Below are positions 34,301-42,249 of a stretch of 59,401 bases of DNA, one piece after another. Under the pieces are notes generated by a model. That model worked only from the letters and a program-made list of their open reading frames with translations. It had not been told where the DNA came from and did not search any database. The DNA is from an uncultured bacterium (GTDB lineage Bacteria; Verrucomicrobiota; Kiritimatiellia; RFP12; UBA1067), in assembly GCA_902769585.1 (NCBI GenBank), contig CACXPT010000036.1, positions 1 through 59,401 on the forward strand, read 5' to 3'. The position numbers and the translations under genes are program-made. How positions within the stretch are numbered: the first letter of the stretch is position 1; each line of letters opens with the position of its first letter.

Positions 34301-34771
34301 CTCAACGAGGCGAAAGAAATCTCCATCTTTAACATCACACCTTGTTTCAATGTCATTGTCGCCTTCTTTTAAGAAATGAACCATATCACGAAGGCGATTC
34401 CAAACATTTGATGCACCTTCTCCTCCTTTTAGAATCCAGCATTTCGATTTAATGCTCGTTACTCTATCACCTGTATTGATTGATTCATGATAAACCATAT
34501 TCCATGCATAGTCCAGTCTACGGCGTAAATCACTATATGGCCGTCCGAGCGGGCTGCTCAACTCCTGAAACTCGTCCCCACGACTTTCATTAAAGAAATC
34601 ATAAAGAAATACCGAAAGTTGCAAATGATACCAACAATTTTCCCTCGGCGGCGGCAAGTCGCGAACTTGCGCTCTTTCTTCATCACTCAAAAGACAACCC
34701 GACAAGAACAATGATCTCGTTCCTGTCTCTAACCCCATGCGAAATGCATTCTCTTTTTCATAGTTGATCAT
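31343..34771 (-). CDS. Large unknown protein encoded before the DruE-like helicase (DruH candidate)
   Basis: This 1142-aa protein starts MINYEKENAFRMGLETGTRSLFLSG with AGGAAAAAGGC upstream. I recognise no Walker, nuclease or zinc motif. The N-terminal ~220 residues are helical (LQLSVFLYDFFNESRGDEF). The middle is beta-rich with many Trp residues (SNEYKWTLFAKGVEQW, FKWWFEAGHNSFMDM). The C-terminus is helical with TLLICGHDNVTPRILVDVLRVVR. In Druantia type III a large uncharacterised protein, DruH, precedes DruE; size, order and spacing fit, but similarity cannot be tested here. It probably serves as sensor or scaffold for the helicase. Confidence 0.6.
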   Translation of the reverse strand: MINYEKENAFRMGLETGTRSLFLSGCLLSDEERAQVRDLPPPRENCWYHLQLSVFLYDFFNESRGDEFQELSSPLGRPYSDLRRRLDYAWNMVYHESINTGDRVTSIKSKCWILKGGEGASNVWNRLRDMVHFLKEGDNDIETRCDVKDGDFFRLVELLSEGARANNVERWQNKVPSEELRVWRMWIDACDLHLNLSQTAYVDWYLQFDESGKVAQYVAGFDDFPDEEGGWRSFEISDQGRVDRKRIPTSSSWAEPIPWNRNISIKYGKTKWDTLKPNDRDPPVVDEDESCLFHSANESLGVFVRYRSNRKDVRCNWWKRYDWDEQPELGSGQSDFLVCGRDGDAISRLQLTSESNQVEWRLYKSGNFFISNDNEEPAKIPFRIYRITNRPNDADVEIAICDGDREIRRIKVRGNSAHVTVNTGGNGVFVTSMGRDSYCLSLSDTMNLKVELPRESNEYKWTLFAKGVEQWSETCQDVAVSLQAIQTLANVNAITPFTLRCEESAGTGRGWIIGRAKGIIIPDNIAQCLCVGSMQRAGWIIENVCNGGISPIADRIEGFRRVKIQDPTGTAFEIGVPDNGFKWWFEAGHNSFMDMTPVPALLDEHSCVEEFSSEEIRSKSLCLPPDIKCDLREWPLTSSYFRRRVESLIDVSDFRYDPEAQARPYRFPGSEIKIFQYRFEPRSARLCADVNGRLGVYVPANDQSKYVAVAFSDKSADLLLQGKVIARICPDNRFTDIQDEWNSFCQDAEEHDALLALFEATDGHNSIICTNTITDRFGERLRLRRGVEYCVYGDAELSAVRVLKILLANIPENHPVREMHFFRTMQTQTSEQVRNGWRRSVETLIAGKCIDYRVWNDLFNEWLQSGFDPILEGVTQEVYEMMKCLFVSYVPLDGTRFEDIDQDSRKWRGFLRDNIEARDVRDDMIRSLPFWQQINIRRTMRVVTEFRNIIERHCNNWRKLSNRCWGRQIPDRNLQSCLQAMIQKADVHEAREQNHLIEPSPIPLSAEQIVHRACLDNNVRENEFEIQNAPNIGNQNAAPSEILSSINTEKTDLLSMFKKILGIMETRRRVAGRPNYREPTDREWIFCVAAATLLICGHDNVTPRILVDVLRVVRADNEKWELFNSYQGKCHSIASVLTGIQQ

Positions 34772-35037
34772 GCCTTTTTCCTCATTTCAGAACGAACGAT
34801 CCACTTCTCCTGACTTGTCAAGTAATAGACCCCTTTGTGCTTATAAAGAGGTCTGCGGGCAAATCCTCATACATTAACATCGCCTTGATAAAATTTACAA
34901 CGCCAAGTACGATGTGTCATATTGAATTCTTAAACTCTCCAGACTTCTAACATTCCGATTGAACTTTATCATGCCGTACTCCTTCCATGGTCTGGTTATC
35001 GCCGCCGCTTGCTCCACTGGGAACGGTGGCGTATGTG
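34772..35037. promoter_or_regulatory. Upstream region of the defence operon
   Basis: AT-rich, no gene. It holds a hairpin with 10-bp arms AGACCCCTTT (34827-34836) and AAAGAGGTCT (34845-34854, one G-T pair), about 55 bp before the first ATG of the three-gene unit, plus TTGACA near 34815 on the minus strand. No convincing -10 is paired with it. The hairpin could be an operator or attenuator. Confidence 0.35.
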
Positions 35038-36765
35038 TCACATTGGGGGCAGATCCTTACAGACGACGAGGTTCTTCTTGTAGAAGGCCATGCCGAACTT
35101 GAGGATGTCGCGCTGTTCGCCGTGCGCGGCGAAGTCGGCGAGCATCTCGGTGGTGTATTCGCGCGTGTCGATCTGCCGGCGCGCCTCGCGGGCGAGCGCG
35201 TCGAGGTCTTCCGTCTCCTCCTCCGCCGCCTTGAGCTCGATCACCACGCCGGGCATTCCGTCGATGAGCGGACGCATGGAGATGTCGTAACGTCCCTCGC
35301 CCGACTCGCGGTTCGACTTCACGACGAACCGGTTGCGGAAGCACGCGATGAACCCGAGGACTAGCCCGTGGTAGAACCCCTCCGCCGCCGTGTCGAAGAA
35401 GCTCACCGACTCCTTGAGATAGACCGCAAGGTACTTTCCAAAGAGGAACGGATCGCGCTCGCGGAGGGCGCGCTCGACGGCGACGATGCCGCCGCTCTTG
35501 TCGAATGACCGGACCTTCTGGACGATCTCGCTGTAGAACACCTGCTTCAGCTCGTAGTTTGGGATCATGACGTCGCACTCGCCGTCCTTCACCTCTCCAA
35601 CCGCCTTCAGATAGCCTGCGGACACCAGCAGCGCGTACAGCGTGTTCTCGTTGTCGCGAATCTGCTTGTAGGGTCCGAGCTCCTTCGTCATTGGAACCGC
35701 AACCGGCTTCCCCACCATCAGCTTATGGAGCGTCACCTCCATGTCGAACGGCAGTTCCTGCACGATTTCGGTAATGAGGTCGTTGGAGCTCGTGTCGAGC
35801 CAGTAGGCGTCGGGACGGCAATTGCACTTGAAATATCTCAGCACGCTCCAAGGATTGTAGATCTCCGTTCCGCCAAAATCGTAGCCGTCGTACCACGCCT
35901 TGATCTCCGGCAGCTTCTCCTCCGCCCCGTAGTACCGTGCCATTTCCGCGACCTCTTCCTCGGTGAAGCCGAAATACTGCGAGTACTGCTCATCAAAAAC
36001 TGTCCATACATCAGGATTGTTGAGCCCCGAGAGGATTCCCTCCTTCGCAACGCGCAGGACGCCCGTCATGATTCCGATATGGCAGTGCTTGTTGTCTTTC
36101 AGCGCGCCCGAAAGGAAGACGCGCATGAAGTTGCACATCTCGTCGTAGTAGCCGTTCGTCGAGGCGGTAGTGATCGGCTGGTCGTATTCGTCGATCAAGA
36201 GGCCCGGCAGCTTCTTCGTGGAGGCATGGACTGCCTCGGAGAGGAGCCCGAGCGACTCGGAGAGTTCGTCCTTCGTCCCCTCGCGATTCATCACTTTGCG
36301 CAGCGAGCGCTTCTTTGCCTCGTCGCCCCACCCGTTCTCGACGCAGTCGGCGAATCGCGCGACCTCGCCGCCAATCACCTCAGCAAGTCGCGTGAACGCC
36401 TCCTCCGCGGTCGTCTGCTTGATGTCCTTGAATGAAAGGAATATGACAGGATGCTTCCCCTGCTCGTTTTGGTACTTCTCTCCTGCTGCCCAAATCTTCT
36501 TGTCGTGGAAAAGCGACGCCTCGCCCTCGTAGAACGCGCGGATCATCTCCAGCATCGTCGTCTTACCGAAGCGCCGCGGGCGCGTGAACAGGATCACGCG
36601 CGACTTGGAGTCGATGAGGTCTTTCAGTATGAGCGTCTTGTCCACGCAATATGAATCGCGCGAGAACGTCGCCCAGTCGCTCGTCCCCACGGGCGGCGGC
36701 AAAAGCCCGCTCTTGCGCACTGCCGTGCACACCTGTTTCATGTCTTTATTTGTTGCGTTTGCCAT
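35038..36765 (-). CDS. AAA-ATPase-like protein with C-terminal PD-(D/E)XK domain (DUF1703 type)
   Basis: This 575-aa protein pairs an N-terminal AAA-ATPase_like domain (PF09820) with a PDDEXK_9 domain. It has the family opening WATFSRDSYCVDKTLILKDL, Walker A FTRPRRFGKTTM (60-71), KLPGLLIDEYDQPI (Walker B), and the C-terminal nuclease core RYDISMRPLIDGMPGVVIELKAAE. The start at 36765 has AAGG close upstream and begins the conserved domain. The family is highly multicopy in gut bacteria and its function is unproven; a toxin-antitoxin or defence role is suspected. The codon use is GC-rich like the chromosome, unlike the neighbouring helicase genes, so it may be older or separate from the system. 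Confidence 0.85.
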   Translation of the reverse strand: MANATNKDMKQVCTAVRKSGLLPPPVGTSDWATFSRDSYCVDKTLILKDLIDSKSRVILFTRPRRFGKTTMLEMIRAFYEGEASLFHDKKIWAAGEKYQNEQGKHPVIFLSFKDIKQTTAEEAFTRLAEVIGGEVARFADCVENGWGDEAKKRSLRKVMNREGTKDELSESLGLLSEAVHASTKKLPGLLIDEYDQPITTASTNGYYDEMCNFMRVFLSGALKDNKHCHIGIMTGVLRVAKEGILSGLNNPDVWTVFDEQYSQYFGFTEEEVAEMARYYGAEEKLPEIKAWYDGYDFGGTEIYNPWSVLRYFKCNCRPDAYWLDTSSNDLITEIVQELPFDMEVTLHKLMVGKPVAVPMTKELGPYKQIRDNENTLYALLVSAGYLKAVGEVKDGECDVMIPNYELKQVFYSEIVQKVRSFDKSGGIVAVERALRERDPFLFGKYLAVYLKESVSFFDTAAEGFYHGLVLGFIACFRNRFVVKSNRESGEGRYDISMRPLIDGMPGVVIELKAAEEETEDLDALAREARRQIDTREYTTEMLADFAAHGEQRDILKFGMAFYKKNLVVCKDLPPM

Positions 36766-36870
36766 TCTCAGCCTTGTCCCATGTTCCAAGCGAGACCTAG
36801 TGTATCAAATTTCATCATCATCATCAAGACTCCCCTTGCGTTTTTGTATCATGGGAGCATCCGTTGTCCT

Positions 36871-37155
36871 TTACACGTGAAAGAGATCGTCCAAGCGCAC
36901 CTGCGAATGAACGAGATATGAATATTCGTTGCGTTTGACGCCTGCAACCGTGATCATGGTCAGATGCAATGACTTGTCCGTTTGTGTCTCTTCCTTAAAC
37001 GCGGCTTCGCCTAATGCATCAATTTCATTTGTTCGACCGATCATCGATGCCTCATCGGATTGTAATCGATCAATATGTGGCCACTTATCCGACTTAATGT
37101 CCACATAGAAGTTATAATCGGTCATTATCTTCTGCAAATGACACTTAATGACCAC
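36871..37155 (-). pseudogene. C-terminal remnant of an archaeal-type AAA ATPase
   Basis: This 94-codon ORF ends SLHLTMITVAGVKRNEYSYLVHSQVRLDDLF, which matches the extreme C-terminus of archaeal-type ATPases (..TMITTxGxxxNxYxxxVQSxVxLDDLF). The ATPase domain is missing; upstream lies an 8-bp repeat tract. It is the truncated tail of a gene once continuing toward 37.2 kb. Confidence 0.6.
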
Positions 37156-37422
37156 TCATAACCTATCTCTCTTGCCTGTAACTTGTTTGAAAGTTTGAAA
37201 GTTTGAAGGTTTGAAGGTTTTAAAGTTTTTCTAAAGTTATCCTCATGTGCATTCCTGTGCGAAGCGCGGGCGGCGTACTACACGATTCATGCTTTCTCGA
37301 CGGCGTTCCGCCCTATGCGGAATGAGGCACCAACTTCGTTGGGAGAATGAGATGCACTGCGGTAGCGACTGTAGGAACGTTTCTACTTGCAAGTACGCAA
37401 CCGAACTGATAGACTATGCGAC
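37156..37422. other. Intergenic region with octamer repeats at the island edge
   Basis: Four to five copies of GTTTGAAA/GTTTGAAG lie at about 37185-37224, followed by GC-richer sequence with a small TTCCGC/GCGGAA hairpin (near 37300-37322). No ORF is supported. It separates the ATPase remnant from the core gene at 37423. Confidence 0.55.
37410..37415 (+). promoter_or_regulatory. -10 element before the outer-membrane barrel gene
   Basis: TAGACT in the context TGATAGACT ends 7 bp before the ATG at 37423; no RBS is seen between. Confidence 0.4.
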
Positions 37423-38829
37423 ATGAAAAACCTGCTTTCCCTTTGCGTCCTTTCCGCCGCCCTGGCAGCCGGCGCGCAGACCAACGCCGTCCCAGAAATG
37501 ACGACGGCCGAATCGTCGGGCCTCGAGGCCGACGCCGGCGCGGATCTCCGCGTCCGCCAGGAGATCATGCACAACGTCGTCGGCAATCCCGGCGCCCCGG
37601 GCGCCATGATGCCCCGCGCGTACAAGAAAAACGTCAACCACATCCGCTTCCGCCCGCGCGTCTGGGGGCGCCTCGACTACGAGAACTTCACGCTCTACGG
37701 ACGCCTTGTCGACGAGTTCCGCGAGCACATCGTCAAGAACGGCGTGAGCCGCAAGTACCGCGCATACAACTTCCCAGACGAGGTCGCGCTCGACAGCCTC
37801 TACCTCGAGGGCCGCGAGCTGTTCGATGGCTTCTTCGACTTCCGCATCGGCCGCCAGGACCTCTTCGAGCGCGGACACTCCGTCTTCGGCCTCGACCGCA
37901 CGCTCTTCGACGGCGCGCCGTACGTCGGCTCCCGCTCCGCGTACGCCGACATGCTCAAGCTGACCTTCCACACCTCCGACACGTCGAAGCTCGACGCCTT
38001 CGCGCTCTACGACAACGGCCGCAACATGTACCGCTACGGTTCGCGCCACTCCCGCGGCCGGCCGATGAACGCCATCCATCCCGCCGACTCGCCCGAGATG
38101 GACGAGTGGGGCGGCGGACTCGTCTGGCACGACTCCCTGTTCGACAAGCGCCTCCCCTACAAGCTCTACATGATCCACAAGCACAACGAGGACTTCGGCG
38201 TGCTCCTCCAGCCGGAACTGACCGAGAACATCTCGTTCGAGTTCGAGGGCGCGCACCAGTTCGGCACGGCCGACAGCGGCAGGAAGCAGGCTGGCGGCAC
38301 GATGGGCTACGCCGCCGTCGACTTCCACAAGGACCGCTCGTCCAGCGGGATCAAGCCCTACTCGCGCCTCAGCGCCTACTACCTTTCCGGCGACAAGCAC
38401 CGCACCGACGCCGACGACAACGACACAGCCTGGGATCCGCTCTGGGGACGCTGGCCGCAGGACTCCGAGCTGTTCCAGTACGGCACGCTCTACGGTCTCG
38501 GCTACTGGAGCAACCTGCTCTACACGAAGCTGGAGCTCGGCCTCAACATCGGCCCGCACCACCGCGTGCAGGCGTACTCGGGACCGATCTTCGCCGCCGT
38601 GCAGGACCACCTCGGCCACGCCGACGGCTCCGGCGACAGCATGTTCAAGGGAGTGCTCTCCGTGCTGCGCTACGACTTCCCGATCATCCTCGCCCCGAAG
38701 AACGCGCACGGCGCCGACCGCTTCGAGATCTACGGCCACGTAATGGCGGAACTCTTCAACCCTGGCGACTACTACGACACGTCCCGCCCGGCCTACTTCT
38801 TCCGCTGGGAAATCGTCGTCGCGTTCTAA
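37423..38829 (+). CDS. Outer-membrane beta-barrel, alginate-export-like
   Basis: This 468-aa protein has a signal peptide (MKNLLSLCVLSAALAAGAQT) and alternating amphipathic strands with aromatic ends (NHIRFRPRVWGRLDYENFTLYGRLVDEF, SRLSAYYLSGDKH). It ends in an aromatic residue (..AYFFRWEIVVAF), the classical barrel insertion signal. FFDFRIGRQDLFERGHSVFGLDRTLFDG is the segment shared with alginate-export/AlgE-like barrels (PF13372). It probably forms a channel for sugars or anionic oligosaccharides across the outer membrane. The TTG upstream (37387) would lengthen it, but the signal peptide sets the start. Confidence 0.75.
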   Translation: MKNLLSLCVLSAALAAGAQTNAVPEMTTAESSGLEADAGADLRVRQEIMHNVVGNPGAPGAMMPRAYKKNVNHIRFRPRVWGRLDYENFTLYGRLVDEFREHIVKNGVSRKYRAYNFPDEVALDSLYLEGRELFDGFFDFRIGRQDLFERGHSVFGLDRTLFDGAPYVGSRSAYADMLKLTFHTSDTSKLDAFALYDNGRNMYRYGSRHSRGRPMNAIHPADSPEMDEWGGGLVWHDSLFDKRLPYKLYMIHKHNEDFGVLLQPELTENISFEFEGAHQFGTADSGRKQAGGTMGYAAVDFHKDRSSSGIKPYSRLSAYYLSGDKHRTDADDNDTAWDPLWGRWPQDSELFQYGTLYGLGYWSNLLYTKLELGLNIGPHHRVQAYSGPIFAAVQDHLGHADGSGDSMFKGVLSVLRYDFPIILAPKNAHGADRFEIYGHVMAELFNPGDYYDTSRPAYFFRWEIVVAF

Positions 38830-38842
38830 GGCCGACCGCCGG

Positions 38843-39340
38843 TCAGCCTTTTGGCATCTCAAGCGCCATCGCCCTTTCCGGGCAGGTGAAGGGATCGGTG
38901 TGCTTAGTGCAGTTGATGCAGCCCGTGTAGAGCTTGTGCATGATGCGCGTCTTCGGTATCTCGCGGAAGCCGAGCGTCGCGAAGAACTCCGGCGTGAGCG
39001 TGAGCACCGTCACGTCGGCCGGCTCCAGCACGCGGACGCGCGCAAGCGCGCCCTTCACAAGCATGCTGCCGATCCCCTTGCGGCGGCACGTCTCGCGCAC
39101 GGCCACGCTCTGCAGCTCCACGGTCGCCTTCAGCGGATCGCCGATCTCGGGCCACACCTGGTAGGCGACGCAGCCCGCAAGCGCGCCGTCAGGCCCCTCG
39201 GCCACGAGGAAGCGGTCGATGTTCTCCACCACGTTGCCCAGCGAGCGGGGCACGAGCTCGATGGTATGCTCGCGTATGAGAGCGTAGATGCCCTCCGCGT
39301 CCGCCAGCCTCGCCGTCCTCACATGGAATTCGTCGCTCAT
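38843..39340 (-). CDS. GNAT acetyltransferase, short ArgA-like
   Basis: This 165-aa GNAT enzyme shows LQSVAVRETCRRKGIGSMLVKGAL (motif A, Q/R-x-x-G-x-G/A for acetyl-CoA) and VLTLTPEFFATLGFREIPK. The tail CINCTKHTDPFTCPERAMAL, with three cysteines, resembles the C-terminal signature of short N-acetylglutamate synthases used for arginine synthesis. It overlaps nothing and ends 4 bp before the phosphoglycerate mutase stop, so the two are likely one transcript. Specific substrate is inferred; another amino-acid acetylase is possible. Confidence 0.7.
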   Translation of the reverse strand: MSDEFHVRTARLADAEGIYALIREHTIELVPRSLGNVVENIDRFLVAEGPDGALAGCVAYQVWPEIGDPLKATVELQSVAVRETCRRKGIGSMLVKGALARVRVLEPADVTVLTLTPEFFATLGFREIPKTRIMHKLYTGCINCTKHTDPFTCPERAMALEMPKG

Positions 39341-39343
39341 CTC

Positions 39344-40546
39344 TCACCCCAGAAGAAGGTCCATGAGCTCGCCGCCCTTCAGGTGGCCTAGCGCGCCCGT
39401 CGGCGCGGCGATCTCGTCGTATGTCTGCACCGCGTCCGGCGCCTCGCCGGGCTGGTACACCGCCACAGGGACAGGCGTGCGCGTGTGCTTGCCGAGGCGC
39501 AGGGGCACGGGATGGTCCGGCAGCACGCAGTAGCTCACCTTGTCGCCCAGCGCGGCGCGCACGCGGCCGATGAGCCGCCCGTCGAAGTCCTCCAGCGTCT
39601 TGAGCTTCAGCTTCAGGTTCTGCTCGTGGCTCACCTCGTCCGTCGACTCGATGTGCACGTACACGAAGTCGTATCCGTCCCTGATCGCCTTGATGGCGGC
39701 GTCGGCCTTGCCCTCGTAGTTCGTGTCGATGTACCCGGTAGCGCCAGGCACCTTGATGACGTCTAGCCCCATCGTGCGGCCAAGTCCGTTGATCACGTCC
39801 ACCGCCGCCACGATCGCGCCCCTGATGCCGTACCTGGCGGACACGGAGTGGATCGCGCCGGCCTTGCCGCCGCTCCACGGCCACACGCCGTTCGCGTTGC
39901 GCCCCTTCAGGACCTCGGCGGCCTTCGCGATGATGTCGCGCAGCACGGCGGCCGTGTACTCGCCCGCGGGCGACTTCGCCCGCGGCAGATGCTCGGCAAC
40001 CGGGTTGCCGCTGTTGTCGTCGGGCTTGTCGTAGGCCACCTCGCGGCCGCTGAACGCCGCCCCGTGCAGCAGCACGAGGTTGCGGTAGCTCACGCCCGCG
40101 TAGAAGCGGATGTATTCGCCGGGGTTGCCAGTCCAGGAATCGGCTATCTTCGCGTTCAGGAGCTCAATCGCCTCATGCTGCTCGGCAGAGCCAACGTGCC
40201 CGCCCGAGAAGTCCTTCAAGGTGCCGTCCGGCGCGACCGTCACGAGGTTCATGCGGAACACGACGTCGTCCGGCCCCATCTCGATGCCCTGGCTCGCCGC
40301 CTCGAGGGGACCACGGCCGCAAAGCTCGGTCGCGAGATCTCCGCCGAGGACGCTCATGTTCGCGACGTCGCTTGACGTCGGGAACCCGTCGGGAAGCGTG
40401 AGCATCTGGCCGCAGCGCCCGTGCGCGGCGATCCAGTCCATGTTGGGCGTGTTGGCCGCCTGCAGGGGCGTGCGTCCGCCAAGCTCGGCGACCGGCTCGT
40501 CTGCCATGCCGTCGCCAAGGAAGAGTACTGTCTGTGCGTGTTTCAT
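39344..40546 (-). CDS. apgM: Cofactor-independent phosphoglycerate mutase, archaeal type
   Basis: This 400-aa alkaline-phosphatase superfamily enzyme interconverts 3- and 2-phosphoglycerate using two metal ions. The N-terminus LFLGDGMADEPVAELGGRTPLQAANTPNMD holds a metal Asp; SSDVANMSVLG holds the catalytic Ser. DYDFVYVHIESTDEVSHEQN and LPDHPVPLRLGKHTR bring the remaining metal ligands. The start is the ATG at 40546 with AGGACATTGCAC; the upstream extension runs into the AGCS gene. Some homologues act as homoserine kinase or phosphonopyruvate decarboxylase-like enzymes, but the motifs fit a mutase. Confidence 0.85.
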   Translation of the reverse strand: MKHAQTVLFLGDGMADEPVAELGGRTPLQAANTPNMDWIAAHGRCGQMLTLPDGFPTSSDVANMSVLGGDLATELCGRGPLEAASQGIEMGPDDVVFRMNLVTVAPDGTLKDFSGGHVGSAEQHEAIELLNAKIADSWTGNPGEYIRFYAGVSYRNLVLLHGAAFSGREVAYDKPDDNSGNPVAEHLPRAKSPAGEYTAAVLRDIIAKAAEVLKGRNANGVWPWSGGKAGAIHSVSARYGIRGAIVAAVDVINGLGRTMGLDVIKVPGATGYIDTNYEGKADAAIKAIRDGYDFVYVHIESTDEVSHEQNLKLKLKTLEDFDGRLIGRVRAALGDKVSYCVLPDHPVPLRLGKHTRTPVPVAVYQPGEAPDAVQTYDEIAAPTGALGHLKGGELMDLLLG

Positions 40547-40559
40547 GTGCAATGTCCTG

Positions 40560-42188
40560 TCATGCCCGCGCGGCGCCGCCATGCCGCATGCGCCTGAGGA
40601 AGTCGGAGGTCGTGCGGGCGACGACCGGCGAGAGGAGGACGAGGGCGACCAGATTGGGGAACGCCATCAGCCCGTTGAACACGTCCGCGATGCCCCACAC
40701 CACGGACACGGTGAGGTACGGCCCCACGAACACGACCGCCACGTAGAGGATGCGGTACGTCTTCACGGCCCACTGCCGCCTGGTTCCCACGAGGTACTCG
40801 AGGCACTTCTCGGAATAGTAGTCCCAGCCGAGTATCGTGGTGAACGCGAAGAACGCGAGCGCCGTCATGAGGAAGAAGGACGCGATGCCGCCGGAGTGCG
40901 GACCGAGGAACGCGAGGCCGCGGGTGAACGCCTCGATCGTGATGTCCACGCCCTTGAGGCCGAGCGACGGCTCCCATGCGCCCGTCACGACGATCGCGAG
41001 GCCCGTCATCGTGCAGATGACGATCGTGTCGATGAACGTGCCGGTCATGCACACGAGGCCCTGGCGCGCCGGCTCGTTGGTCTTGGCCGCCGCCGCCGCG
41101 ATCGGGGCGGAGCCGAGGCCCGCCTCGTTCGAGAAGATGCCGCGCGCGATGCCCTTCTGCATCGCGACGAACACGGTCCCCACCACGCCGCCTGTGAACG
41201 CCTGCGGATTGAAGGCCGCACGCACGATCAGCTCGACCGCAAACGTCACCTTCGAGAGGTTGCCGAGAAGCAGGAACACTATGATCACCACGTAGAACAC
41301 CGCCATGAACGGCACGATAACCGTGGACACCCTCGCGATGCGCTTGAGGCCGCCGATCACCACAAGGCCCACGCACAGCGTCACCACGAGGCCGGCGATC
41401 ACCACCGGCAAGGAGTACGTGGTGCCGAAGAGCTGGATGCCGGTCGAAAGGTCGGCCGGATTGAACTTCGGGTCGAAGAAGCGCTGCACGGCTGACGTGA
41501 TGCCGTGAATCTGCGTGACGGTGCCGATGCCCATGATGCCGGCTAGCGCCCCGAAGAACGCGAACGCCACCGCGAGCGGCTTCCACCTGCGCCCTAGTCC
41601 CTTCTCGATGTAGTAGAACGGACCGCCCAGCACGCGCCCGTCGGGCGATACCTCGCGATACTTCACCGCCAGCAGACCCTCGGCGTACTTCGTGGCCATG
41701 CCGAAGAAGGCGGCCACCTCCATCCAGAAGAGCGCGCCCGGACCGCCAGTGCCGATCGCCGTGGCCACGCCAACGATGTTGCCCGTGCCGATCGTGGCGG
41801 AGAGGGCGGTGCAGAGCGCGCCGAACGAGCTCACCTCGCCAGACACGCCGTCGCCCTCCTCCTGATGGAACATGTAATGGAAGGCGCGCTTCAGGTTGAA
41901 GATGTGGTTGAGGCGCAGGCACAGCGTGAGGATCAGGCCCGTCACCAGGATCGCGCCGATGAGCGGCACGCCCCACACCCAGCCGTCGACGGCGTCGACG
42001 AGGTTCGTGAACTTGGTCAGCCAGCCGCTCGTGGCCTCCACGGACGCCGCCACTGCTGTGGACTGCGCGGCCTCCGGCTCGGACGCGACCGTCTGCAGTG
42101 CCGTCGGAACACCCTGCGCAACGGCAGAAAGAATACCGCCGCAGAAAGTTGCGGCGGCTATCCACATTCGACCCAGTTGCGCTTTCAT
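40560..42188 (-). CDS. AGCS family sodium:alanine (glycine) symporter with N-terminal extension
   Basis: This 542-aa inner-membrane transporter imports alanine or glycine with Na+. SATIGTGNIVGVATAIGTGGPGA is the family Na+-site signature, and GIFSNEAGLGSAPIAAAAAK is the other hallmark. About ten hydrophobic helices follow, through FFAFTTILGWDYYSE. The first ~60 residues (MKAQLGRMWIAAATFCGG..) are a signal-like helix plus an Ala/Ser/Glu-rich spacer not present in ordinary AGCS proteins. TATCAT ends 6 bp before the ATG at 42188. It is 13 bp upstream of the phosphoglycerate mutase gene. Confidence 0.92.
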   Translation of the reverse strand: MKAQLGRMWIAAATFCGGILSAVAQGVPTALQTVASEPEAAQSTAVAASVEATSGWLTKFTNLVDAVDGWVWGVPLIGAILVTGLILTLCLRLNHIFNLKRAFHYMFHQEEGDGVSGEVSSFGALCTALSATIGTGNIVGVATAIGTGGPGALFWMEVAAFFGMATKYAEGLLAVKYREVSPDGRVLGGPFYYIEKGLGRRWKPLAVAFAFFGALAGIMGIGTVTQIHGITSAVQRFFDPKFNPADLSTGIQLFGTTYSLPVVIAGLVVTLCVGLVVIGGLKRIARVSTVIVPFMAVFYVVIIVFLLLGNLSKVTFAVELIVRAAFNPQAFTGGVVGTVFVAMQKGIARGIFSNEAGLGSAPIAAAAAKTNEPARQGLVCMTGTFIDTIVICTMTGLAIVVTGAWEPSLGLKGVDITIEAFTRGLAFLGPHSGGIASFFLMTALAFFAFTTILGWDYYSEKCLEYLVGTRRQWAVKTYRILYVAVVFVGPYLTVSVVWGIADVFNGLMAFPNLVALVLLSPVVARTTSDFLRRMRHGGAARA

Positions 42189-42194
42189 GCGGAA

Positions 42195-42203
42195 ATGATA
42201 CCA
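42195..42203 (-). promoter_or_regulatory. Extended -10 of AGCS gene, leaderless spacing
   Basis: TGGTATCAT on the minus strand; the hexamer 42195-42200 ends 6 bp before the start. Confidence 0.55.
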
Positions 42204-42249
42204 TGTACCGCGCCCGCGGTCAAGCCAGACCGCGAAGGCTTAGCCACAC

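Noticed and set aside
23697-34771. DISARM or BREX system
   Set aside because: No methyltransferase, PglZ, or phospholipase D gene is present, and DUF1998 is fused to the helicase rather than separate as in DISARM.
36817-36828. Run of CAT repeats near the start of the DUF1703 ATPase gene
   Set aside because: Four trinucleotide units in non-coding DNA; too short to call a microsatellite of interest.
37414-38862. 482-codon ORF antisense to the outer-membrane barrel gene
   Set aside because: It is the GC-driven mirror of the plus-strand gene, rich in Val/Ala/Glu repeats, without signal or domain, whereas the plus strand has a signal peptide and barrel pattern.
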